Assembly: GCA_050251715.1 (NCBI GenBank)
Contig: JBFWMG010000002.1
Location: 202,566-266,565, forward strand
Source: JBFWMG01 sp050251715
GTDB lineage: Bacteria > Desulfobacterota > Desulfovibrionia > Desulfovibrionales > Desulfovibrionaceae
DNA length: 64,000 nt
Reading direction: 5' to 3'
Below the pieces are notes generated by a model. It was not told where the DNA came from and searched no databases. It saw nothing but the letters and a program-made list of their open reading frames with translations. A program made the position numbers and the translations under genes. Of the stretch, positions 56,484 through 64,000 are shown one piece after another; position 1 is the stretch's first letter; each line of letters opens with the position of its first letter.

Positions 56484-58979
56484 TCAGGTTTTTGTCCGCT
56501 CGGCGTTTTGCTTATGGATATGGGCCAGGATGGCGTCGATGAGCAGTTGTTTTTTCAGGGGCTTGGCCAGATAGGCGGTGCAGCCCGCCGCCAGGCACGC
56601 AATCTCGTCGTCCCGCATGGCGTTTGCAGTGAGCGCCAGGATGGGCACGGGGGCGCGGTCGTGGGCCGTTTCCCAGCCTCGGATGTTTTTTGTGGCGGTA
56701 AGGCCGTCCATGACCGGCATCTGGATGTCCATGATGATGATGTCGCAGGGGTGGGCTTGGTACATTTCCACGGCCTGGAGGCCGTTTTCCGCCATGAGCA
56801 GTGTCCAGGGCAGTCCCTTGAAGAAGAATTGCAGGAGCATCCGGTTGTTGGCCGTATCCTCCGCAATGAGGATGGTCAGGGGCGGAATGGCCGCTGTTTT
56901 GACCGGCGCCGGGCTGATGGCCGGTGCGGCGTCGCGTGCGAAGATGCGGCAGAGGGCCATGAGCAGTTCTTTGCGCTTGATGGGCTTGGTCAGTTGCGCC
57001 ACGGGGGCGTGGGGCCGGTTGGCGGAGTGGTCGGGGCGCGCGTTGTCCGTGCGCATCAGGAGTATGGTGGGGCAGGAGACATGCTGGGCCGCGGCGATGT
57101 CGGAAAAATCCGATTCGCCGATGGCGGATAATGCGGCGTCCGCCACGGCGCAGGCAAAGGGATGTCCCTGTTTTGCGGCGGTGTGCAGCAAGGCCAGTCC
57201 GGCTGCGGTATTGGCGGCGGCATGGACCTCGGCGCCCATGGTCTTGAGCATGTCGGCCAGCAGATCCAGGAGGTCGGGATGGGGTGCGACGGCCAGCACC
57301 TTTTTTCCCACGAGTGCTGGATGGGGCGCGGTCTCGGTATGTTGCGCGGCGGCATCGGGGCGGAGGCGGATGCGGCAGTGGAACGTGCTGCCCTCGCCGG
57401 GCGTGCTTTCCGCCCAGATGGAGCCATCCATGAGGGCACAGAGCTTGCGGCAGATGGCAAGTCCAAGGCCGGTGCCCCCGAATTGCCGGGGGATGGATCT
57501 GTCCGCCTGGACAAACGCGTCGAAAATGGATTCGATCTTGTCTGGTTCTATGCCCCGGCCGGTGTCGGATACGGTGATGTGCAGGGGGATAGCGCCGTCG
57601 GGCCTTGGCGCGGCTTTGGCAGCGGGCATCACGCGCACGATAATCTCTCCCGCATCGGTGAATTTGACGGCGTTGCCGATGAGGTTGAGGAAGATTTGCC
57701 CCATCCTGGATGCGTCGCCCAAAAACGAGGAGGGCAACTCCGGCGCGATGTCGCACAGCAGTTCCAGGTTCTTTTCGTGCGCCTTGGCGGCCATGAGTTC
57801 GCAGGCGTTTTCCATCACGTCGTTCAGGGAGAAGGGAACAGCGTCAAGATGGATTTGTCCAGCCTCGACCTTGGACAAGTCCAGGATGTCGTTGATGAGG
57901 TGGAGCAGGCTTTCGCCCGCGTTTTTGAAGATGCGGACATAGGAGTCCTGTTCCGGGGTGAGCGGGCTTTCCGACAACAGATCCGCCATGCCCAGGATGG
58001 CGTTCATGGGCGTGCGGATTTCGTGGCTCATGGAGGCGAGGAATGTGCTTTTGGCCGCGTTGGCGCTTTCGGCGGCCAGCAGGGCGCGGCGGCTCGCCTC
58101 TTCGGCGCGGATGCGGTCGGAGATGTCGCGGATGATTTCCATGAACCCGACGATTTGGCCGCCCGCGCCCACGTAGGGCGCCTTGGACACCAGGACGTTG
58201 AGCACGGCGCTGTTGGCCAGTGTGCGCCGCGATTCATATACCACCTTTTCTCCAGCCAACACGCGGCGGGTCGCGTCCTCGTCCCGTTCCTTGTCCTCGT
58301 CGGGTACGATATCCAGTTCGCGGCCAATGATGTCGGCGCTGGCATAGCCCAGGGCTTCCTCAAAGGCGGGGTTCACATAGGCCACGCCGCCCACGTAGTC
58401 ATAGACGATAACCGCGTCGGCGGAGACTTCGAGCAGCACCTCGTAGCGCTCCTGGGTGGAGCGCAGGGTATCCTCGACCATCTTTTTTTCGGTGATGTCG
58501 GTCAGGAATTCGATGTGGCCGGTGTAGGCGCCGCTGCGGTCGTAGCAGGGCGCCATGCCGAGCATGATGTCCAGATCCATGCCGTGGCAGGTCAGCCGCT
58601 TGGTTTCCAGGCCGCGTACGCTTTTCCCCTCGTGCATCATGGCGCGTGCATGTTCGTATTCCGCCGCGTATTCTTCGGGAACGAAGTTGTCGAGAGGCAT
58701 GCCGATGACCTCTGCGCGCACAAAGCCGAACGTCGTTTCAAAGGCGGGGTTGACGTACATGACCGCGCCTGTCTGGTCATAGTCCGCAACCGGGTCGGGG
58801 CACGATTCGAGCAGCAGCCTGTGCCGCTCCTGGCTCATGGACAAGGCGTCGGCTATTTGCTCCGCCGCCTCGGCTTCGGCGGCCAGGAGCATATTGGCTC
58901 TTTCAAGTTCCGCAATACGTTGAAGGGCTTTTTCTTCCCGTGAGCCGGGCGCGGCGGGCGGGTCGTGTGGCTTGGTCAT
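56484..58979 (-). CDS. Cytoplasmic hybrid histidine kinase (PAS-PAS-HisKA-HATPase-REC-REC)
   Basis: 831 residues without membrane segments. A short coiled coil (residues 15-45) is followed by PAS1 (about 50-165) and PAS2 (about 175-290), the phosphoacceptor H319 (SMSHEIRTPMNAILG), and the ATP lid boxes (NLIGNAVKFTDAGEI, SDTGRGIEPD, GGTGLGLAI). A first receiver-like domain (about 558-682) has A-P at 565-566 where the acidic pair should be but keeps D614, so it is probably inactive. The second receiver has E707/D708 and D751 (IIIMDIQMPVMDG) and looks competent. GGAG lies 5 nt before the ATG. No adjacent response regulator gene is present. Confidence 0.9.
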   Translation of the reverse strand: MTKPHDPPAAPGSREEKALQRIAELERANMLLAAEAEAAEQIADALSMSQERHRLLLESCPDPVADYDQTGAVMYVNPAFETTFGFVRAEVIGMPLDNFVPEEYAAEYEHARAMMHEGKSVRGLETKRLTCHGMDLDIMLGMAPCYDRSGAYTGHIEFLTDITEKKMVEDTLRSTQERYEVLLEVSADAVIVYDYVGGVAYVNPAFEEALGYASADIIGRELDIVPDEDKERDEDATRRVLAGEKVVYESRRTLANSAVLNVLVSKAPYVGAGGQIVGFMEIIRDISDRIRAEEASRRALLAAESANAAKSTFLASMSHEIRTPMNAILGMADLLSESPLTPEQDSYVRIFKNAGESLLHLINDILDLSKVEAGQIHLDAVPFSLNDVMENACELMAAKAHEKNLELLCDIAPELPSSFLGDASRMGQIFLNLIGNAVKFTDAGEIIVRVMPAAKAAPRPDGAIPLHITVSDTGRGIEPDKIESIFDAFVQADRSIPRQFGGTGLGLAICRKLCALMDGSIWAESTPGEGSTFHCRIRLRPDAAAQHTETAPHPALVGKKVLAVAPHPDLLDLLADMLKTMGAEVHAAANTAAGLALLHTAAKQGHPFACAVADAALSAIGESDFSDIAAAQHVSCPTILLMRTDNARPDHSANRPHAPVAQLTKPIKRKELLMALCRIFARDAAPAISPAPVKTAAIPPLTILIAEDTANNRMLLQFFFKGLPWTLLMAENGLQAVEMYQAHPCDIIIMDIQMPVMDGLTATKNIRGWETAHDRAPVPILALTANAMRDDEIACLAAGCTAYLAKPLKKQLLIDAILAHIHKQNAERTKT

Positions 58980-59277
58980 GACGGCTCCAAGTTGGGGATA
59001 GCCAACGCTTCGTGCAAAGTATCCCACCACACGCAGTCCGGTCAACGTCGGGGCGTGGGATTGGCTCTTCTTGTCACATAAAATGGGCGCGGCCGTCACG
59101 AGTCCGTCAACGGGCAAGGCTAGCGTTGCCCAAAACACAAAACGCCGCTCCTTGCGGAGGGCGGGACACCAGGACACGGCGGTATGCGGCATGGAATCAT
59201 ACGTTTTTTTGAAAGGACGCGGAATCCAGATGCGGGGGGGCTGTTCCCCCGCCGCCGTGCCCTTGCCTGGCGTCATT

Positions 59278-59297
59278 GGGGCTTCCCTTGGGAAGCC
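59278..59297. repeat. 20-bp hairpin repeat, left of dispersed element copy 2
   Basis: GGGGCTTCCCTTGGGAAGCC, a self-complementary sequence (GGCTTCCC with GGGAAGCC around TT). An identical copy occurs at 59515-59534 on the other side of the element. The pair may be target duplications of a palindromic site or two terminators. Confidence 0.6.
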
Positions 59298-59298
59298 T

Positions 59299-59515
59299 CA
59301 CGTTGCGGACAAACCGCCATCTCTCCCTGCTGTTTCTTTCTCGAAGTCTTGCGGCTCACGGCGTCGGGTGAACCTCCATGCCCTCGCCCACAGACAACAC
59401 GGCCGCCCGCCAGGGGCACGCGCTTGTCCCAACCGTATCGACCTCCCCAGCCAGCAGTTTTTGGGGAAAGAGATAGGAGAGAGGATGGGGGTCCGGGGGC
59501 TTTGTCAGCAATCTG
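59299..59515. repeat. Dispersed element copy 2 (217 bp, with both terminal repeats)
   Basis: Left end CACGTTGCGGACAAA (59299-59313) and right end TTTGTCAGCAATCTG (59501-59515) are inverted repeats of the form CAGRTTGCTGACAAA, with two mismatches on the left. Inside are CGCCATCTCTCCCTG, TGTTTCTTTCTCGAA, CTTGCGGCTCACGGCGTCGG, ACAGACAACA, a single 52-bp-type unit (CCCGCCAGGGGCACGCGCTT), CCAGCAGTTTTTGGGGAAAG and GAGGATGGGGGTCCGGGGG. The order matches copy 3. This copy lacks the long hairpin. Confidence 0.85.
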
Positions 59516-59545
59516 GGGCTTCCCTTGGGAAGCCCCTTCTTTTTG
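59515..59545 (+). terminator. Hairpin with T-tract, right of dispersed element copy 2
   Basis: GGGGCTTCCC pairs with GGGAAGCCCC around TT and is followed by TTCTTTTT, the form of an intrinsic terminator reading rightward. It ends about 37 bp before the PHP-glycosyltransferase start codon, so it may instead act as an attenuator of that gene. Confidence 0.55.
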
Positions 59546-59581
59546 GGCCGCCGACGGCGCGTCCATAACAAGGAGGAGGTC

Positions 59582-62002
59582 ATGAAAATCGACCTGCATG
59601 TGCATTCCAAGCATTCCGCCCGGCCATCGGAGTGGATTCTGAAGAAAATGGGATGCCCGGAAAGTTTCGTGGAGCCGCTCGCAATCTACCGCGAGGCGCT
59701 GGCCAAGGGCATGGACGCCGTGACCATCAGCGACCACAACACCATTGACGGCGCACTGGAAATCGCCCACCTCGACCGCGTGTTCATCAGCGAGGAGGTG
59801 ACGGCCCGCTTTCCGGACAGCCAGTGCAAGGTGCATGTGCTGGTGCACGGCATCGACGAGGCGGTACATGACGAGGCGCAGCGCCTGCGCCGCAACGTGT
59901 TCGAGTTGGTGGCCTACCTGCGCGGGGCCGGTGTGCGCCACGCCATCGCCCACCCCTTGTACGGCGTGAACTACCGGCTGACAGAGGATATTTTCGAAAA
60001 GTGCCTGCTGCTGTTCGACGTGTTCGAGATCAACGGCAGCCGCGACGGCCTGCAAAGCCGGGTGCTTGAGACCATCGTGGGCATGCTGTCGCCCACCGTG
60101 GTGGAGCAGCTCGCCAACCGGCACGGCATCGCCCCCCACGGCGCGGCACCCTGGCAAAAGAGCCTGATAGGCGGCTCCGACGACCACAGCGGGCTGAACA
60201 TCGCCCGCATCCACACCGAGGTGGAGGGCGCGCACGATATGGCCGCCTTCTGGGCCGGGGTGGACGAGGGGCGCTCCAAGGCCAGGGGCGCGTACGCCAA
60301 TCCCAAGGCCATGGCGCACAACCTCTATGGCATCGGCTACCAGTACTACAAGCACAAGTACGATCTCGCCCGCCATGTGGGCGTGGACGGGTTCGTGACC
60401 TTTCTGGACAGGCTGCTCTCCATAGACGCAACGCCCCAGACCGGGTTTTCCAAGCGCGTGAAGAGCATGCTCCACAACAGCCGCCTGTTCGGCTCGGCCC
60501 GCACGGACCACAAGGAGCTGCACCTGCTGCTGCGCAACGAGGCCGAGGCGCTGGTGCGCGGCGAGAAAAGGTTTGCCGCAGTGGCGGAAAAGGGCAGTCC
60601 TGGCGGGGAGAAGGCGGAAGATCTCTGGTTCGACTTTGCCAACCGCGCGGCCAACAAGGTGCTGGCCGGGGTGGCGGACAGGGCGCTCACCTCGTTGACC
60701 CACGCCAACATCTTCACCGCCCTGCAAAGCGTGGGCGAGATCGGGGCGCTCTCTTCCGCCCTGACGCCCTATTTCGTGTCCTACGGCCTCTTTACCAAGG
60801 ACCGCGCCTTTTGCCGCTCGGTCATGCGGCGGTTCACGGACGGCGACGGCAACCCGGACGGGCATTTCAAGGTCGCCCACTTTACCGACACCTTTTTCGA
60901 GACCAACGGGGTGGCCATCACCCTGCGCGACCAGGTGCGCGCGGCGCGCGCCTCGGGCAAGGCGTACGAGGTGCTGGTCTGCCGCTCGGGCCGCGCCGAC
61001 GGTACGCCCGGAGTGCGGACGTTCACCCCGGTGGGGGGGTACGACATGCCCGAATATCCCGAAATAACCGTCTATTATCCGCCTGTTCTGGAGCTGCTCG
61101 CCTATGTGTATGAAAACGGCTTCACCCACATCCACGCGGCCACGCCCGGTCCCATGGGGCTGGCCGCGCTGCTGGTGGCCTCGATCCTGAAATTGCCCAT
61201 AGCCGGTACCTACCACACCGCCATCCCGCAATACGCCCGCGACCTGACCGGCGACGAGGCCATGGAGGACGGCGCCTGGAAGTACGTTGCGTGGTTCTAC
61301 AACCAGCTGGACACCGTGTACGCACCCTCGCGCTTTGTGGGCGACGAACTGGCCGCGCGGGGCATCGGCGCGGCGCGCATCAAGGTCTATCCCCGTGGGG
61401 TGGACGTGGCCCGTTTCACCCCGGCCAAGCGCAATGGATTCTTCAAGAAGTACGCCCTCAACGGGGCGTTCAAGCTTCTCTATGTGGGCCGCGTCTCGCG
61501 CGAAAAGAACCTCATGGTCCTTGAGGAGGCCTTCCGCGCCCTGCACGGGGTCATGCCGCTGGATCTTGTGGTGGTGGGCGACGGACCGTACCGCGCCACC
61601 ATGGAACGCAATTTGGCGGGTACGCCGTGCCTCTTCACCGGGTACCTTTCCGGCGAGGCATTGGCCGAGGCGTTCGCCTCCAGCGACCTCTTCGTCTTTC
61701 CCAGCACCACCGACACCTTTGGCAACGTGGTGTTGCAGGCCCAGGCGTCGGGACTGCCGGTCATCGTGTCCAACGAGGGCGGGCCCAGGGAAAACGTCAT
61801 CGACCGCGAAACCGGGCTGGTGATCCCGGCCAACGACGTGGCGGCCCTGGCCAACGCCATCATCGAACTCGCCACCGACCCCGCGCGGCTGCGGACCATG
61901 AGCCGCAACGCGCGCGCCGCCATGGAGGGGCGCTCCTTTGACCGGGCCTTTGACCGCACGTGGAACATGTACCGGCAGGTGGGGAGGGATGCGTCATGTT
62001 GA
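59582..62002 (+). CDS. PHP-domain/GT4 glycosyltransferase fusion
   Basis: 806 residues; GGAGGAGG lies a few bases before the ATG. The N-terminal half is a PHP phosphoesterase domain: MKIDLHVHSKHS (metal-binding His), VTISDHNTIDG, HAIAHPLYGVNY and IGGSDDHSG. From about residue 428 a GT-B glycosyltransferase of family GT4 begins (HFTDTFFETNGVAITLRDQV), with YAPSRFVGDEL, KVYPRGVDVARFTP, LYVGRVSREKNL and PSTTDTFGNVVLQAQASGLP. The usual second Glu of the EX7E motif appears as Gln (LQAQASG). The fusion suggests one enzyme that transfers a sugar and trims a phosphate. The stop overlaps the radical SAM gene. Confidence 0.85.
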   Translation: MKIDLHVHSKHSARPSEWILKKMGCPESFVEPLAIYREALAKGMDAVTISDHNTIDGALEIAHLDRVFISEEVTARFPDSQCKVHVLVHGIDEAVHDEAQRLRRNVFELVAYLRGAGVRHAIAHPLYGVNYRLTEDIFEKCLLLFDVFEINGSRDGLQSRVLETIVGMLSPTVVEQLANRHGIAPHGAAPWQKSLIGGSDDHSGLNIARIHTEVEGAHDMAAFWAGVDEGRSKARGAYANPKAMAHNLYGIGYQYYKHKYDLARHVGVDGFVTFLDRLLSIDATPQTGFSKRVKSMLHNSRLFGSARTDHKELHLLLRNEAEALVRGEKRFAAVAEKGSPGGEKAEDLWFDFANRAANKVLAGVADRALTSLTHANIFTALQSVGEIGALSSALTPYFVSYGLFTKDRAFCRSVMRRFTDGDGNPDGHFKVAHFTDTFFETNGVAITLRDQVRAARASGKAYEVLVCRSGRADGTPGVRTFTPVGGYDMPEYPEITVYYPPVLELLAYVYENGFTHIHAATPGPMGLAALLVASILKLPIAGTYHTAIPQYARDLTGDEAMEDGAWKYVAWFYNQLDTVYAPSRFVGDELAARGIGAARIKVYPRGVDVARFTPAKRNGFFKKYALNGAFKLLYVGRVSREKNLMVLEEAFRALHGVMPLDLVVVGDGPYRATMERNLAGTPCLFTGYLSGEALAEAFASSDLFVFPSTTDTFGNVVLQAQASGLPVIVSNEGGPRENVIDRETGLVIPANDVAALANAIIELATDPARLRTMSRNARAAMEGRSFDRAFDRTWNMYRQVGRDASC

Positions 62003-63363
62003 CCAGGATGCCGGACGGGGCCGCGAACCTGGTTTGTCCAGGGCAAGGCGCTGGCAAACCCGTGGCCGCCCACGGGCATCCCGGCCCCGGCGAAACGGTT
62101 CCGGGCCGCCGGTTGGGGATCATGCCCGCCCTCCGGGCGCTGGCACGGGGCCGCGCGCCGGGGCAGGTGGTCATCCAGTTCACGGACAGATGCAACGCGG
62201 CCTGCGTCCAGTGCGGCATGCGCGTGTCCAACCGGTTCGAGCGCACCACCATGCGGGTGGACGCGGTGCGGAACCTGTTGGACGCCATGGCCGCGCGTGG
62301 GATCATGGCCGTGTCCTTTACCGGGGGCGAGCCGTTGCTCCATGTGGACGACGTGGCCGCGTGCATGCGCCACGCGGGCCAGGCGGGCATCCGCCACATC
62401 CGCACCGGCACTAACGGTTTTATGTTCAAGGGCGCGCACCGGGCCGATTTCGCGGACCGCGTACACCGCTTGGCCGAAACCCTGGCCGCCACGCCACTGT
62501 CCACGTTCTGGATCAGCATCGACTCGGCCGATCCGGAGACGCACGAGCAGAACCGGGGGCTGCCCGGCGTGGTGCGGGGCATTGAAAAGGCGCTGCCCAT
62601 ATTGGCCCGGCACGGCATCCATCCGTCCGCCAACCTGGGGCTCAACCGGCTCATGGGCGGCAGGGGCGCGATCCCCATGCCCGGCCAGGCGTGCGATGCG
62701 TCCGTCTTTCAGGACGCCTGCGAGCGGGCGCTGGACCGGTTCTACGCCTTTGTGCGCGAACTCGGGTTCACCATCGCCAACTGCTGCTATCCCATGAGCC
62801 ACGACGGGGACGCGCCGGACGGCGATGCCATCTATGCGGCCACCTCGTCCAATGCCTTCATCCGCTTTTCCCCCACGGAGCGGGCCGCGCTGTACCGGGC
62901 GTTGAGTGCGGTTGTGCCGCGCCATCGGCACCGGCTGCGCGTGTTCACGCCGCGCAGTGCGCTGCTCGCCCTGGCGCGCGACCTGGAAAATCCCGGCAGG
63001 CCGGTTTCCCGGCCCTGCCGGGGCGGCAAGGATTTCTTCTTCATCGACGCGGCCACCATGCATGCCTTTCCCTGCGGCTACCGGGGCGCCGAGGATCTGG
63101 GGCCGTTTGAGGCTCTGGACACGGCCTCGCTGCCGGAGCCGGACTGCCGCAGGTGCGACTGGGAGTGTTTCCGCGACCCTTCCGAGCTGTTCGGACCCAT
63201 TTCAGACTTCTTTGGTAGTCCAATTCGGTTGTCAGCAAGGCTCCTGCGCGATAGAATATATGCCGGAACATGGTTTGAAGACATGCGCTACTACCGCGCC
63301 TGCGATTACTTCAATGCCCGCGTTCCCCCCGACCTGGACCGTCTGGCCCGCTTCCGTGCCTGA
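61996..63363 (+). CDS. Radical SAM protein with C-terminal cysteine cluster
   Basis: 455 residues. The radical SAM motif C66-x3-C70-x2-C73 (RCNAACVQCGM) is followed by SFTGGEPLLH, IRTGTNGFMF and WISIDSADPETHEQN, standard core strands. The C-terminal part has further cysteines (SRPCRGGKDFF, AFPCGYRG, PDCRRCDWECFRD) that could hold an auxiliary [4Fe-4S] cluster of SPASM/twitch type. Product unknown. ATG 61996 overlaps the end of the PHP-GT4 gene by 7 nt, so the two are co-translated; a ferredoxin gene follows and may donate electrons. Confidence 0.88.
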   Translation: MLTRMPDGAANLVCPGQGAGKPVAAHGHPGPGETVPGRRLGIMPALRALARGRAPGQVVIQFTDRCNAACVQCGMRVSNRFERTTMRVDAVRNLLDAMAARGIMAVSFTGGEPLLHVDDVAACMRHAGQAGIRHIRTGTNGFMFKGAHRADFADRVHRLAETLAATPLSTFWISIDSADPETHEQNRGLPGVVRGIEKALPILARHGIHPSANLGLNRLMGGRGAIPMPGQACDASVFQDACERALDRFYAFVRELGFTIANCCYPMSHDGDAPDGDAIYAATSSNAFIRFSPTERAALYRALSAVVPRHRHRLRVFTPRSALLALARDLENPGRPVSRPCRGGKDFFFIDAATMHAFPCGYRGAEDLGPFEALDTASLPEPDCRRCDWECFRDPSELFGPISDFFGSPIRLSARLLRDRIYAGTWFEDMRYYRACDYFNARVPPDLDRLARFRA

Positions 63364-63406
63364 TGGGCCGTGGCGGATGCGGGGACGCATGCCGCGAGGA
63401 GGGCTT

Positions 63407-63613
63407 ATGGCAACGGAAAAGGAACGCCGCATCACGTTCACCACCGCCGGGTGCAAGGGGTGCCAGGCCTGCGTGTCGCTTGCGCCGCAGTGCTTTGGCT
63501 GGGACGAGGACCGGGAGCTGCCGGTGCTCATCCATGACTGCCTGCCCGAGGACGAGGCGCAGGAAGTCATCAGCTGCTGCCCGGAGGATTGCATCGAATT
63601 CGACGACGAATAG
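63407..63613 (+). CDS. Small [4Fe-4S] ferredoxin
   Basis: 68 residues. C16-x2-C19-x2-C22 (GCKGCQACV) and C58 (CCPEDC) supply the four ligands of a single [4Fe-4S] cluster. C29, C45, C57 and C62 are extra; C29/C62 could form the disulfide seen in some Desulfovibrio monocluster ferredoxins. It is acidic at the C-terminus (IEFDDE). It probably reduces the preceding radical SAM enzyme. ATG 63407 follows GAGGAGGG. Confidence 0.85.
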   Translation: MATEKERRITFTTAGCKGCQACVSLAPQCFGWDEDRELPVLIHDCLPEDEAQEVISCCPEDCIEFDDE

Positions 63614-63638
63614 CCCCGAACAGGGGGCGGACACGCAA

Positions 63639-63670
63639 AAAGGCCGGGCGTCGCAAGACGCCCGGCCTTT
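63639..63670 (+). terminator. Terminator of the PHP-GT4/radical SAM/ferredoxin operon
   Basis: AAAGGCCGGGCGTC (63639-63652) with GACGCCCGGCCTTT (63657-63670), a perfect 14-bp stem with a GCAA tetraloop, 25 bp after the ferredoxin stop. It is followed at once by the left terminal repeat of dispersed element copy 3. Confidence 0.8.
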
Positions 63671-64000
63671 CAGGTTGCTGACAAATCGCCATCTCTCCCT
63701 GTTGTTTCTTTCTCGAAACCTTGCGGCTCACGGCGTCGGCTGAACGGCCCTCCAAGCCCTTGTCCACAGACAACAAAGCCGCCCGCCTGGGGAACTCGCC
63801 TGTCCAACCGTACCCACCCCTCCCCTGCCAGCCGTCCGCCTGGGGAATGAGCTTGTCCCGACCGTATAGACCTCTCCAGCCAGCAGTTTTTGGGGAAAGA
63901 GAGAGAAGAGAGGATGGGGGTCCGGGGGAAGGAGAGAGGAGAGAGAAAACCCCAATTTATGCTTGGTATAAGGGGGTTTCTCTCTCCTCTCTCCTTCCCC
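63671..64000. repeat. Dispersed element copy 3, running off the window
   Basis: Left end CAGGTTGCTGACAAA (63671-63685) directly abuts the preceding terminator. The same order as copy 2 follows: CGCCATCTCTCCCTG, TGTTTCTTTCTCGAA, CTTGCGGCTCACGGCGTCGG, then two 52-bp-type units (CCCGCCTGGGGAACTCGCC at 63782, TCCGCCTGGGGAATGAGC at 63835), CCAGCAGTTTTTGGGGAAAG and GAGGATGGGGGTCCGGGGG. A long hairpin occupies 63922-64000 (arms of about 27 bp). The right end lies outside the window. Confidence 0.85.

Larger units (their letters stand above)
58980..59581. other. Long intergenic region with dispersed element copy 2
   Basis: About 600 bp between the divergent kinase gene and the PHP-glycosyltransferase gene. 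The left part (58980-59270) shows no gene. It then holds two identical 20-bp hairpin sequences flanking a 217-bp dispersed element. The promoters of both flanking genes should lie here; none was assigned. Confidence 0.4.

Overview
The window looks like the chromosome of a GC-rich, anaerobic, sulfate-reducing Desulfovibrionaceae bacterium (Desulfovibrio sensu lato). The evidence is a periplasmic tetraheme cytochrome c3 with the typical C-x2-CH and C-x4-CH pattern, a CheB/HEAT/CheR/ParA/CheW/CheY/CheA cluster that I recall from that family, heptose LPS genes, and a low-molecular-weight [4Fe-4S] ferredoxin. The species cannot be named from sequence alone.

Region 1 (1-22,882) is the late half of a short-tailed (podovirus) prophage. 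One partial leftward gene and an AT-richer divergent control region come first. They are followed by an unbroken rightward late operon: small membrane/lysis-type proteins, small and large terminase, portal, scaffold, major capsid, a decoration-type protein bracketed by two strong hairpins, tail tube/nozzle proteins, a Gp13-type acetyltransferase-fold protein, three ejection (internal virion) proteins of which the last is a 2,043-residue multidomain protein, and a tail fibre. The order resembles Bordetella phage BPP-1 and T7-like phages, but no diversity-generating retroelement is present. The module ends about 150 bp before the 3' end of a tRNA-Pro(CGG) gene, a plausible integration site; integrase and the other attachment site lie outside the window.

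Region 2 (23,035-38,015) is core chromosome: tRNA-Pro, a complete chemosensory operon (cheB, HEAT-repeat protein, cheR, ParA-like ATPase, cheW, cheY, cheA) closed by a bidirectional terminator, a leftward membrane protein, then a rightward run of CpoB-like lipoprotein, dprA, a small unknown protein, an HDOD protein and a XerC-type recombinase.

Region 3 (38,140-45,962) is mostly leftward: an acetyltransferase, an amidohydrolase overlapping a rhodanese-YceI fusion, a LarA-like protein overlapping a PD1-like (DUF296) protein, cytochrome c3 with its own sigma70-type promoter, an ATP-dependent phosphofructokinase, and an HD-domain protein.

Region 4 (46,066-54,018) is rightward: a sugar isomerase/epimerase-like protein, a PSP1-domain protein, methionyl-tRNA synthetase, and the heptose/LPS genes gmhB, waaF-like and waaC-like.

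Region 5 (54,018-64,000) holds a large non-coding repeat field, a leftward MFS transporter, a leftward hybrid histidine kinase, and a rightward three-gene cassette (PHP-glycosyltransferase fusion, radical SAM protein, ferredoxin) flanked by two copies of one dispersed repeat.

The least expected content is non-coding. Three families of structured, repeated intergenic elements sit beside terminators: a 177-bp tandem unit (54,018-55,085), a roughly 217-bp element with 15-bp terminal inverted repeats and a variable-number 52-bp repeat (three copies), and a 151-bp element made of five consecutive hairpins with related terminal repeats.
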